Shown piece by piece: positions 8,475 through 15,282 of a stretch of 33,537 nucleotides of DNA (its first letter is position 1; each line of letters opens with the position of its first letter). Where the stretch lies: positions 1-33,537 of the forward strand of contig CATWQA010000023.1 of the NCBI GenBank assembly GCA_958352815.1. The letters run 5' to 3'. The DNA comes from an uncultured Eubacteriales bacterium. Lineage in GTDB: Bacteria > Bacillota > Clostridia > Monoglobales > Monoglobaceae. The translations under genes were made by a program, and so were the position numbers. The notes under the pieces are model-generated. The model had not been told where the DNA came from. It was given only the letters and a program-made list of their open reading frames with translations, and did no database searches.

Positions 8475-9117
8475 GATTTACTCCTTTCTTCGGAGCATAA
8501 TCTCTCATACCGGGGACTGCGCCCCCCGCAACAGCCCATAAATATAAGCCGGCAACACTGCAATAAGGGCTAAACCGCCTGCGGTATTTTTCGAAAAGTT
8601 TACGGTCTATTTTTCTGTGATGATAGACCATACGCAAGCCGCGCCGGATTGCCAGATCATCAAAGCTGAAAATATTCGGACGCTGTAGGCAAAAAAGCAA
8701 AATCATTTCCGCCGTCCATACGCCGATACCTTTTACAGCTACCAGCTTTTTTATTGCTTCATTGTCCGGCAATCGGGAAATTTCATTCAAGTCAAACGCT
8801 CCGCTTTGCACTTTTTCTGCAAAATCTTTGATATATTCTGCTTTGCGGAATGTCATACCGAAAGACTGTAACTCCGAAATATCAGCCGCCAATATGGTTT
8901 CCGCGGTCACTTCTCCAAATTGTTCTTTCATACGCCGCTGGATAGTCGCCTGCGCCTTTGTTGATATCTGCTGCCCGATAATGTGATGTATGACAGAGGA
9001 AAACAGGTCGCTATCCAATTCACGTTCAATATGACCGATTTTTTCAATGATTTCGCCGAACACCTTATCTTTCTTTTTCAAATACTCGGTTTCCTTATCG
9101 CCATATTGGAAATACAA
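8422..9117 (-). CDS. alkA: DNA-3-methyladenine glycosylase II (AlkA-like, HhH-GPD)
   Basis: 231 residues. It removes N-alkylated purines from DNA by base excision. The helix-hairpin-helix is LVAVKGIGVWTAEMILLF, followed by the Gly/Pro-rich turn and the catalytic aspartate region FSFDDLAIRRGL. The conserved helix IIGQQISTKAQATIQRR lies near residue 50. The E. coli N-terminal TBP-like domain is missing, as in many short Gram-positive relatives. I chose TTG 9117 because AGGGGGTGA (9123-9131) is a strong ribosome binding site 5 nt upstream. The GTG at 9126 lies inside that site. It is the first gene of the operon, divergent from the AraC regulator. Its basic C-terminal tail is encoded across the overlap with the Ada-domain gene. 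Confidence 0.93.
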   Translation of the reverse strand: MYFQYGDKETEYLKKKDKVFGEIIEKIGHIERELDSDLFSSVIHHIIGQQISTKAQATIQRRMKEQFGEVTAETILAADISELQSFGMTFRKAEYIKDFAEKVQSGAFDLNEISRLPDNEAIKKLVAVKGIGVWTAEMILLFCLQRPNIFSFDDLAIRRGLRMVYHHRKIDRKLFEKYRRRFSPYCSVAGLYLWAVAGGAVPGMRDYAPKKGVNRGTNRTNKRSQKSGQKV

Positions 9118-9137
9118 TCGGTTCACCCCCTATGTGC

Positions 9138-9166
9138 TTGACATTTTTTCTTAAATTCATTATAAT
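9138..9166 (+). promoter_or_regulatory. Consensus sigma-A promoter of the AraC-type regulator
   Basis: TTGACA at 9138-9143, a 17-nt spacer and TATAAT at 9161-9166 are a perfect match to the housekeeping consensus. Expected transcription start is near 9173, leaving a leader of about 75 nt before the TTG start at 9250. Confidence 0.85.
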
Positions 9167-9187
9167 TTTATCACAAAGTAATGCGCC
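9159..9187 (-). promoter_or_regulatory. Probable activator-dependent promoter of the alkylation operon
   Basis: The minus strand reads TATAAT at 9164-9159, sharing the palindromic ATTATAAT with the plus-strand -10. At the correct 17-nt spacing (9182-9187) there is no recognisable -35. A perfect -10 with a missing -35 is typical of promoters that need an activator. The direct repeats at 9189-9218 lie directly upstream. Expected leader before alkA is about 35 nt. Confidence 0.5.
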
Positions 9188-9188
9188 G

Positions 9189-9218
9189 TACTATCGCAAA
9201 ATCACCGAATATTATCGT
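9189..9218. promoter_or_regulatory. Tandem direct repeats, candidate AraC-type binding site
   Basis: TACTATCGC (9189-9197) and TATTATCGT (9210-9218) are the same 9-mer with two changes, spaced 21 bp start to start, two helical turns. AraC-family half-sites have this spacing. The pair abuts the -35 position of the alkA operon promoter and lies in the early transcribed region of the regulator gene. That fits activation of the operon and repression of the regulator. The function is inferred from position. Confidence 0.45.
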
Positions 9219-9249
9219 AATATTCCCAAAAAAAGAAAAGGAGATAGAT

Positions 9250-10128
9250 TTGGAAAAGGAAGATTATATTAACTCAATCAATTTGAATATCGACACGGAT
9301 TTTCCGTATCTTGTCCTTGACGTGACAGGTAAAAATTCCTACCCGCGGAATCCCGGATTTCAGGTCATGCACCGGCATGAGGATTTACAGTTTATTTATG
9401 TATTGGACGGAATTGTTGAGGTTCGGACACTTGATAATTCTGTTCAGATACAGGCAGGGGAAGCAATCTTTATCAATAAAGACGTGGTACATTTTGTCGG
9501 GGAAATTAAAAACTGCCATTATAACAGCTTTCTGTTCCCGTCATACTTTCTTGCTTTTTATGCGGGAAGTCCTGCAAAAGATTTTGTGGACAGTGTTATA
9601 ACGAATGACCTGCTCCCCCTTGTCCATTTCACATCCGCTGTCGGATGGCATAAAGAGATAACGACAATTTTACAACAATTAGTCCGGCTTGAAAAAGACA
9701 AGACGATTTTCTATGTCTATGAGGTCTTGGTCAAGCTATCCTCTCTCTGGCTGATAATGCGTAAAAATATTATACTCCCGCAGAAACAGAAGGAAAGCGT
9801 CGTTCGTCTTCGTATGCAAAAAATTCTGCGCTTTATTGATGAACACTTTTCAGATGATATTACTCTTTCTGACTTGTCTGCAAGTGCAAATATCAGTAAA
9901 TCGGAATGTTCCCGTTGTTTTAAAGTGACCATGGACACTACGCCTTATAAATACCTGACTGAATACCGTTTATCAAAAGCTGCGCAGCTATTAGCAAAGA
10001 CAAATGAGCCTGTCGGCAATATAGCGGCGACTGTGGGTTTTCATCAAATGAGCCATTTTGGAAAATGCTTTAAAGAAAAAACAGGATATTCTCCAAAAGA
10101 ATACCGAGAAATGGAAAATAACCATTAA
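9250..10128 (+). CDS. AraC-family transcriptional regulator with cupin domain
   Basis: 292 residues from the TTG at 9250. AAAGGAG (9237-9243) sits 6 nt before it, whereas the ATG at 9181 has no ribosome binding site and lies only ~8 nt from the predicted transcript start. The N-terminal cupin has HRHEDLQFIYVLDGIVEV and QAGEAIFINKDVVHFV, with histidines placed as in metal- or ligand-binding cupins. The C-terminal AraC DNA-binding domain has two helix-turn-helices: ITLSDLSASANISKSECSR, then EPVGNIAATVGFHQMSHFGK leading to the signature FKEKTGYSPKEYR. The gene diverges from the alkA operon and probably controls it. Unlike E. coli Ada or Bacillus AdaA it carries no Ada zinc domain. The inducer is unknown. 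Confidence 0.9.
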   Translation: MEKEDYINSINLNIDTDFPYLVLDVTGKNSYPRNPGFQVMHRHEDLQFIYVLDGIVEVRTLDNSVQIQAGEAIFINKDVVHFVGEIKNCHYNSFLFPSYFLAFYAGSPAKDFVDSVITNDLLPLVHFTSAVGWHKEITTILQQLVRLEKDKTIFYVYEVLVKLSSLWLIMRKNIILPQKQKESVVRLRMQKILRFIDEHFSDDITLSDLSASANISKSECSRCFKVTMDTTPYKYLTEYRLSKAAQLLAKTNEPVGNIAATVGFHQMSHFGKCFKEKTGYSPKEYREMENNH

Positions 10129-10204
10129 ATTTTTGTTACCAATACGGGATGGCGGGCTGCACTGTCTGTCAAATTCTTGTGTGTTACTTTGGACAAAAAG
10201 TAAA

Positions 10205-10236
10205 AGCAGTGCGGAACCTCCCGCACTGCTTTTTTT
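10205..10236. terminator. Bidirectional intrinsic terminator
   Basis: AGCAGTGCGG (10205-10214) pairs with CCGCACTGCT (10221-10230) around a 6-nt loop. A T-run follows on the plus strand (10230-10236) and an A-rich run precedes it, giving T's on the minus strand. It ends both the AraC-type gene and spoIVA. The spoIVA stop codon overlaps the T-run. Confidence 0.9.
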
Positions 10237-11698
10237 ATAGTATTATGCAAATCAGGCCGCCGCTGCCCTCGTTTATTATTCGTTCAAGAGTTTCCCGCAG
10301 CTTCTGCTGTGCGTCGTCCGGCATCTTTGAGAGCTTGTTATGGAGACCCTCGTTTACAAGCTCATGAAGGGACTTGCCGAATATGTTTGACTGCCAAATC
10401 TGCTTCGGGTCGTCCTCAAAGCCCTTCATCAAATATTCCACCAGCTCCTCCGACTGCCGCTCTGTTCCCACAAGAGGACTTACCTCTGTTTTTATGTCCG
10501 CCTTTATCATGTGCACCGACGTTGCCCCTGCCTTCAGTCTTACGCCGAACCTGCTGCCCTGCTTGATGATTTCAGGCTCTTCAAGGGTCAACTCATCAAT
10601 TGACGGATATACAATGCCATAGCCCTTTCTTTCAACATCACCCAGAGCATAAGCAACCTTTTCATATCTCTGCTTCATTCGCGCCATTTCCTCAATTTCC
10701 TTAAGTAGAGCCTGCCTGTCGTTAATCTCAAGACCCGAACGCTCATTCAAGGTTTTGTAGAACAAGCTGTCCGGAACGGTTATTTCAATTTTGGCTTCTC
10801 CGTAGCCCGGATTAACATCCGCTATAACAGCCGAGCTTACAAACTCGCATTCCTCCTCCAGCACCTTCGGCAAATCAACTATATCCGATATTTTTTCGGC
10901 GGACTCAATGGCTCCGTATATATCATCGGCAATCTCGCAGTTTTCAACAGAGGTCAGCCATGCGGGAACCGATACGGACAGCTCCTTTAAGGGGAACTCG
11001 TAGAGGATTTTTTCCATGATGTTGTTAATATCCTCCTCCGTCATATCGGAGCAGCTGACAGGTATTACTGCTGCCTTATATTTATCGCTTAGCTGACGCG
11101 CCATTTTCTCCGCCTGCTCCGTGTGTGGGTTGACTGTGTTAAGCAATATAACAAAGGGCTTGTTAAGCGCCGCAAGCTCATTTATGACCCTCTCCTCCGC
11201 GCTGACATAGTCGTCTCTGGGAATTTCGGTTATGCTGCCGTCGGTTGTGACAACAACGCCCACAGTTGAGTGCTCAGAAATAACCTTTCTCGTTCCTATT
11301 TCCGCCGCCTGTTCAAACTGCATTGGGTTTGGCGACCAGGGCGTCATAACCATTCGGGGCATTTCGTTTTCAATATGCCCCAGAGCGCTTGGAACAATGT
11401 ATCCCACGCAGTCAATCATTCTGACCTTTAGGTTTGCGTGGTTGCCGACGGTTATCTGCGCCGCCTCATTAGGTATAAATTTAGGCTCGGTTGTCATAAT
11501 CATCTTTCCGGCTGCGGACTGGGGCAGTTCGTCCATTGCCCTTTCACGCTTATAGTCGTTTCCTATGTTGGGGAGCACAAGCAAATCCATAAACCGCTTG
11601 ATAAAGGTTGACTTGCCCGTCCTGACCGGCCCTACAACTCCGATGTAAATATCACCCTGGGTTCTGAGGGCAATATCATTATACAGATTATCTCTCAT
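10235..11698 (-). CDS. spoIVA: Stage IV sporulation protein A (SpoIVA)
   Basis: 487 residues, near the 492 of B. subtilis. SpoIVA is an ATP-hydrolysing cytoskeletal protein that polymerises on the forespore surface and forms the basement layer of the coat. The N-terminal P-loop domain has GVVGPVRTGKSTFIKRFMDLLVLP, followed by the conserved TTEPKFIPNEA and DCVGYIVP segments. The C-terminus ends in the characteristic glycine-rich, hydrophobic GSGGLICIIL. A strong AAGGAGG precedes the ATG. The gene is monocistronic, stops in a bidirectional terminator, and has a sigma-E-like promoter about 50-80 bp upstream. It diverges from spoVM, whose product anchors SpoIVA to the forespore membrane. It marks the organism as an endospore former. 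Confidence 0.98.
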   Translation of the reverse strand: MRDNLYNDIALRTQGDIYIGVVGPVRTGKSTFIKRFMDLLVLPNIGNDYKRERAMDELPQSAAGKMIMTTEPKFIPNEAAQITVGNHANLKVRMIDCVGYIVPSALGHIENEMPRMVMTPWSPNPMQFEQAAEIGTRKVISEHSTVGVVVTTDGSITEIPRDDYVSAEERVINELAALNKPFVILLNTVNPHTEQAEKMARQLSDKYKAAVIPVSCSDMTEEDINNIMEKILYEFPLKELSVSVPAWLTSVENCEIADDIYGAIESAEKISDIVDLPKVLEEECEFVSSAVIADVNPGYGEAKIEITVPDSLFYKTLNERSGLEINDRQALLKEIEEMARMKQRYEKVAYALGDVERKGYGIVYPSIDELTLEEPEIIKQGSRFGVRLKAGATSVHMIKADIKTEVSPLVGTERQSEELVEYLMKGFEDDPKQIWQSNIFGKSLHELVNEGLHNKLSKMPDDAQQKLRETLERIINEGSGGLICIIL

Positions 11699-11747
11699 TC
11701 AAATTTCCTCCTTAAAACTTTGGTACACCGGCATAATCATTTGTTAA

Positions 11748-11777
11748 ATAATATGATGTGAAAGACAAGAATATGAT
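11748..11777 (-). promoter_or_regulatory. Sigma-E-like promoter of spoIVA
   Basis: The minus strand reads ATCATATT at 11777-11770, a 14-nt spacer, and CATATTAT at 11755-11748. This is close to the B. subtilis sigma-E pattern (GTCATATT, then CATACAAT), with six of eight -10 bases matching. spoIVA is a known sigma-E gene in Bacillus. Confidence 0.55.
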
Positions 11778-11858
11778 TAAAAACAGCTCTTATCTGTAAC
11801 CAAATTTCAAGTTTTGAATATATTAAACTGAGCGAGAATTGAAAAGGCGGTGACCCTG

Positions 11859-12032
11859 ATGTTTAAGAAAAAGCCCAAGAGGTGCAAGAAAAACAGCATA
11901 AGAATTTTGGGTCCCGTCCTGGTCGCTCTGGGCGTGGGGGTGTTTCTGGCAAACATTATCCCCGCTTATGTACTTATTGTTTTTTTCGGGCTGGCTCTTA
12001 TCATTGCGGGAATTTGGTTCATAATAAAATAA
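11859..12032 (+). CDS. Small membrane protein upstream of spoVM
   Basis: 57 residues: a very basic, cysteine-containing N-terminus (MFKKKPKRCKKNSIRIL) followed by two hydrophobic segments (about 19-33 and 38-55) joined by a short IPAY turn. The pattern G-P-x-L-V-A-L-G-V-G-V-F then G-L-A-L-I-I-A-G suggests a glycine-lined hairpin. I recognise it only as a type of small protein seen in Clostridia and know no function. The ATG at 11859 is preferred over the GTG at 11850 because AAAGGCGGTGA lies 5 nt before it. spoVM begins 28 nt downstream on the same strand, so they probably share a transcript. A sporulation role is a guess from that context. Confidence 0.75.
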   Translation: MFKKKPKRCKKNSIRILGPVLVALGVGVFLANIIPAYVLIVFFGLALIIAGIWFIIK

Positions 12033-12060
12033 TTAAATATATTATAAAGGAGCGTTACAT

Positions 12061-12150
12061 ATGCAAATAATTGTTGTCAGACCTCCAAAGGTTCTGAGAG
12101 GTATTCTTAAGCTTATGTTCGGCGTTAAGACTATTCCCGAAGCCGAGTAG
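12061..12150 (+). CDS. spoVM: Stage V sporulation protein M (SpoVM)
   Basis: 29 residues. The sequence MQIIVVRPPKVLRGILKLMF, then GVKTIPEAE, aligns without gaps to B. subtilis SpoVM (26 residues). It keeps Pro9 and Lys10, Leu12, Gly14, Ile15, a basic residue at 17, Met19 and Gly21. SpoVM is an amphipathic helix that recognises the convex forespore membrane and recruits SpoIVA. AAAGGAG (12046-12052) lies 8 nt upstream of the ATG. The divergent neighbour is spoIVA, its direct partner, which supports the call. The C-terminal acidic residues are an extension relative to Bacillus. It is short enough that automatic gene finders often miss it. Confidence 0.9.
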   Translation: MQIIVVRPPKVLRGILKLMFGVKTIPEAE

Positions 12151-12157
12151 GCATAAC

Positions 12158-12188
12158 AAAGGGACTGTCCCACTGAGACAGTCCCTTT
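12158..12188 (+). terminator. Stem-loop after spoVM
   Basis: AAAGGGACTGTC (12158-12169) pairs perfectly with GACAGTCCCTTT (12177-12188) around a 7-nt loop. The 12-bp stem starts 8 nt after the spoVM stop codon. The trailing T-run is short (TTT), so efficiency is uncertain. Confidence 0.7.
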
Positions 12189-12216
12189 AGCATATCTAAA
12201 AACTATATACTCAAAC

Positions 12217-12247
12217 TTTTAATAAAGACTTTGCCTTTAAAACTATT
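12217..12247 (-). repeat. 31-bp repeat module, copy 1
   Basis: The minus strand reads as a 31-mer matching 19945-19975 on the plus strand with three C/T changes. It contains a short hairpin (AAAGGC, AAA, then GTCTTT here with one G-U pair). It lies next to the 99-bp repeat at 12266-12364. Confidence 0.6.
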
Positions 12248-12265
12248 GCCGAACCCAATTCCGCC

Positions 12266-12364
12266 CTCATCGGCAACAACTTAGGTTGATTATTGACATT
12301 GCAGACTTTGTATAAATTCGGAATAATTTGAGCCATCCAACATCAAAGATGTTGGGTCACAGCC
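12266..12364 (-). repeat. 99-bp intergenic repeat with conserved hairpin, copy C
   Basis: This stretch, read on the minus strand, aligns with 19634-19732 at roughly 80 percent identity with only a 1-nt indel in the middle. It includes a bulged stem-loop at 12332-12363: outer arms GCCAT/ACAGC, inner arms CCAACATC/GATGTTGG, an AAA loop and a 3-nt bulge (plus-strand bases given). It sits between spoVM and whiA. Confidence 0.8.
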
Positions 12365-12387
12365 ACGCCCGGACGGCTAATGACATA

Positions 12388-13302
12388 TCAATTTGCGTAT
12401 TTTAAAATCTTCTTCATTCTGTGATTCACGCCCGACTTTGTCAAGGGCGGATTCAGCAGCTGCCCAAGCTCCGTCAGGCTTAAATCCTTATGCCCAAGCC
12501 TTAGCAGGGCAATCTCCCGCAGGTCGTCGGGCAGGCTGTCAAGCCCCACAGTGTCGCGGATTTTATATATTGCCTGAATTTGTTCAACAGAGGCGTTAAT
12601 CGTTCGCGATAGATTTGAGGTCTCTATGTTGGCGCTTCTGTTCACATCGTTGCGAACCTCTTTCTCGATTTTTATGTTAATAAGCGCCATCTGCGCCCGA
12701 TAAGCGCCGAGAAAAGACAGCACATCCGCTATAACCTCACTATTCTTCACATATGCCACATATTTATTTTTACGCATGATATAATGAAATTCAAATCCCA
12801 GCTCGGCAAACAGCTTGACTATGCTCTCGCACAGCAGCCTGTCAGAGGTCACATATTCAAGATTATAGTTCTTCTCCGGATCACTTACGGCTCCCGCACC
12901 CAAAAACGCGCCCCGCAAAACCTCACGCTTGCAGCAAGGCTTCTTAATCTTATCCATACAGTATACGATTTTCCCGCTGTCATCCAGGATATTAAGGTCG
13001 TACAATATCTGAGCCACCATAACGCTGTCGGAGATTACGGCGGTATACTTTGCGCCGGTTTCATTTTTCTGCTTAACAGTCGCTTCAACCCCAAGCAAGC
13101 GCGAAAGCTCCACAAAGCTCCCGAGAACATCGGGATTATCCGTAACCAATCGTATCTCATTTTTTGAAATCTTATTTGCGCCGAACAAAATCAATCCCGC
13201 AAACCTTGCGCCTATACAGCATCTGTCGGTCAATTCGATTTTGTAAAGCTCCTCCTTAACATCTCTGGAAAAGGACTTTTTAATTCTGGGTTCAACAGCC
13301 AT
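12388..13302 (-). CDS. whiA: DNA-binding protein WhiA
   Basis: 304 residues. WhiA has an N-terminal domain related to LAGLIDADG homing endonucleases (here KPCCKREVLRGAFLGAGAVSDPEKNYNLEY) and a C-terminal helix-turn-helix (DLSLTELGQLLNPPLTKSGVNHRMKKI). In Bacillus it influences cell division and chromosome segregation, and in Streptomyces it acts as a sporulation regulator. GGAGG precedes the ATG, and the yvcK stop codon lies inside that ribosome binding site, so the two are coupled. It is the last gene of the hprK-murB-rapZ-yvcK-whiA cluster found across Firmicutes. Confidence 0.97.
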   Translation of the reverse strand: MAVEPRIKKSFSRDVKEELYKIELTDRCCIGARFAGLILFGANKISKNEIRLVTDNPDVLGSFVELSRLLGVEATVKQKNETGAKYTAVISDSVMVAQILYDLNILDDSGKIVYCMDKIKKPCCKREVLRGAFLGAGAVSDPEKNYNLEYVTSDRLLCESIVKLFAELGFEFHYIMRKNKYVAYVKNSEVIADVLSFLGAYRAQMALINIKIEKEVRNDVNRSANIETSNLSRTINASVEQIQAIYKIRDTVGLDSLPDDLREIALLRLGHKDLSLTELGQLLNPPLTKSGVNHRMKKILKYAN

Positions 13303-13308
13303 AGCAAG

Positions 13309-14406
13309 CTACCTCCGTCTGTTTTTGGGGCTGTACAGCAAAACGCCCTCCGAGCTGACCTTCTGACCTTTTTCGTTTCGATTAATACTAATAATATCAA
13401 GCAGCGCGTCCGCCAAAGCATATGTATTGTGGCGCACATGCCCCTCGCTGTCAACTGACACAAGATTGCGCTCAATAACAGTCATTTTAGTTGAGGCAAA
13501 CCTAATCTTGTCATATTCGACACGGGCTGCTCCGTCAAGGCGGTATTTCTCCAAAAGCTCCTCGTCAATGCTTCCGGAGTTCACAATGCAGTAATCTATA
13601 AAATCATCGCAGGTATGGTCGAGTATGGCAAGAGCGTGGTCAAAGGCAGTGTAGTTATCGGTTTCTCCCGGCTGGGTCATGATATTGTTTATATAAACCA
13701 CCGGAGCCCTTGATTTCATAATCGCCTCGCGCAGGTCGTCTATTACCAAGTTGGGCAGAACGCTTGTGTAAAGGCTGCCCGGCCCCAGAGTGATTAAATC
13801 CGCGTCCCGCACCTCGGTCAGAATTTCTTTCAGGGTCTCAACAGGCATAAGGCTGTCCGTCTTTGAGCGCAGCCTGACCTTTTTTATAGGGCTGCTGTGC
13901 TCATTTACGGAGTTGCCTATCCGAGACTCCCCCACAACGGTTGTTCCGTTTTCAAGTGTAGCCACCAGCTCCACATCGGAAGCGGTTACGGGATAAACCC
14001 TGCCCGTTATATTGAGCACCTCGCAGACGTTTCTCACTGCGGTGACAAAATCGCCGTTAAAAGTTCCCGTCATCGCCGCAAGAAACAGATTGCCGAAGCT
14101 CTGCCCCTCCAAAATTCCGCTGTCAAACCTATACATCAGCAGCTTCTCCATTACGGGCTCCACCTGAGAAAGGGCGAGTATGCAGTTCCTTATATCTCCC
14201 GGAGGCGGAATTTTTAAGTCCTCCCGAAGCACGCCGCTGCCTCCTCCGTCGTCGGCAACCGACACAACTGCGGTAATATCCGAGGTATAACGCTTCATAC
14301 CTCGGAGCATTGCGGAAAGACCCGTTCCCCCGCCGATTGAAACTATTTTAGGATTAAATTCGGAATTTTTCTTAAAGCTATCATACTTTGAACCTGACAT
14401 ATCCAC
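13309..14406 (-). CDS. yvcK: YvcK / gluconeogenesis factor (CofD-like)
   Basis: 365 residues. The nucleotide-sugar-binding Rossmann-like motif SIGGGTGLSAML is near residue 20. It is followed by VVSVADDGGGSGVLRE and PPPGDIRNCILALS, all hallmarks of the YvcK/CofD family. YvcK binds UDP-GlcNAc and links carbon metabolism with cell-wall synthesis. It is needed for growth on gluconeogenic substrates in Bacillus. The GTG at 14406 follows the rapZ stop by 2 nt. The AAAAGGGTG at the end of rapZ can serve as its ribosome binding site. ATG 14400 is an alternative. It lies between rapZ and whiA as in other Firmicutes. Confidence 0.95.
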   Translation of the reverse strand: MDMSGSKYDSFKKNSEFNPKIVSIGGGTGLSAMLRGMKRYTSDITAVVSVADDGGGSGVLREDLKIPPPGDIRNCILALSQVEPVMEKLLMYRFDSGILEGQSFGNLFLAAMTGTFNGDFVTAVRNVCEVLNITGRVYPVTASDVELVATLENGTTVVGESRIGNSVNEHSSPIKKVRLRSKTDSLMPVETLKEILTEVRDADLITLGPGSLYTSVLPNLVIDDLREAIMKSRAPVVYINNIMTQPGETDNYTAFDHALAILDHTCDDFIDYCIVNSGSIDEELLEKYRLDGAARVEYDKIRFASTKMTVIERNLVSVDSEGHVRHNTYALADALLDIISINRNEKGQKVSSEGVLLYSPKNRRR

Positions 14407-14408
14407 TG

Positions 14409-15269
14409 CTATACACCCTTTTGAATATCCCTGTGGGTTATGCTGACGTTTCCTCTGTCGTCGCTTTTCAGGAACTTATATAATTCCTCTGCCAGCGTCA
14501 CGCTTCTATGGTGACCTCCCGTGCAGCCCACAGCAATAACCAACTGATTTTTTCCCTCTTTTATGTATTCGGGAATGAGAAAAGCGATCATCTTCGTCAG
14601 CATATCCAGAAACTTTTTGCTCTCATCAAAGCTCATAACATAATCGTGAACAGAGGTTTGAAGCCCTGTACAATGTTTAAGCTCCGGAATGTAAAAGGGG
14701 TTGGGAAGAAATCTGACATCAAACACCAAATCCGCATCAAGAGGTATGCCGTACTTAAATCCGAATGACATAACATTTATAATAATATCCGATTGCAGTC
14801 TTGATGAAAACAGCGTCTTAATCTGCGCTGTCAGCTGCGCCGCCGTCATGTCCGATGTATCAATAACATGCTCCGCTCTGGATTTTGCCTCGCTGAGCAG
14901 CTTGCGCTCCCTGTTAATTCCGTCAATAATCCTGCCTCCCCCTGCGCTGGGGTGAAGCCGCCTTGTCTCCTTGTAACGCTTGATTAATGTCTCATTGGAA
15001 GCGTCCAGAAACAGTATTTCACATTCATATCCCAGTTCCTCAAGGTCGCTTATGGCGTCCGAAAACTCATCAAACATATTGCCGCCCCGAATATCAGTCA
15101 CTACGGCTATATGTTCCATTTTATCCTCGGCTCTTGCGCAAATCTCGGCAAACTTAGGTATCAGCTCCGGCGGCATATTGTCAACACAGTAGTACCCCGT
15201 ATCCTCCAGAGCCTTAATAACCTGAGTCTTTCCCGCGCCGCTCAAGCCGGTTACAATCAATATCTTCAT
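14409..15269 (-). CDS. rapZ: RNase adapter / nucleotide-binding protein RapZ (YvcJ)
   Basis: 286 residues. Walker A GLSGAGKT (8-15) starts the N-terminal nucleotide-binding domain, followed by CVDNMPPELIPKF and VVTDIRGG. The C-terminal domain has the conserved FGFKYGIP, DVRFLPNPFYIPELK, and IAVGCTGGHHRSVTLAEEL with its phosphate-binding loop. In E. coli RapZ controls glucosamine-6-phosphate synthase RNA. In Firmicutes YvcJ binds and hydrolyses nucleotides and its role is less clear. GGAG precedes the ATG. It is co-transcribed with murB (13 nt away) and yvcK. Confidence 0.96.
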   Translation of the reverse strand: MKILIVTGLSGAGKTQVIKALEDTGYYCVDNMPPELIPKFAEICARAEDKMEHIAVVTDIRGGNMFDEFSDAISDLEELGYECEILFLDASNETLIKRYKETRRLHPSAGGGRIIDGINRERKLLSEAKSRAEHVIDTSDMTAAQLTAQIKTLFSSRLQSDIIINVMSFGFKYGIPLDADLVFDVRFLPNPFYIPELKHCTGLQTSVHDYVMSFDESKKFLDMLTKMIAFLIPEYIKEGKNQLVIAVGCTGGHHRSVTLAEELYKFLKSDDRGNVSITHRDIQKGV

Positions 15270-15282
15270 TCAAACACTCCTA

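Noticed and set aside
9181..9249. The ATG at 9181 as start of the AraC-type regulator
   Set aside because: It lies about 8 nt after the predicted transcription start and lacks a ribosome binding site. The TTG at 9250 has AAAGGAG at the right distance.
6557..10128. The repair operon as a recently transferred island
   Set aside because: I see no integrase, transposase, tRNA or flanking direct repeat, and cannot measure codon or base composition reliably by eye.
12292..12318. TTGACA followed by TATAAA in repeat copy C as a promoter
   Set aside because: The spacer is 12 nt, too short, and copy B has no matching -10 at a workable distance.
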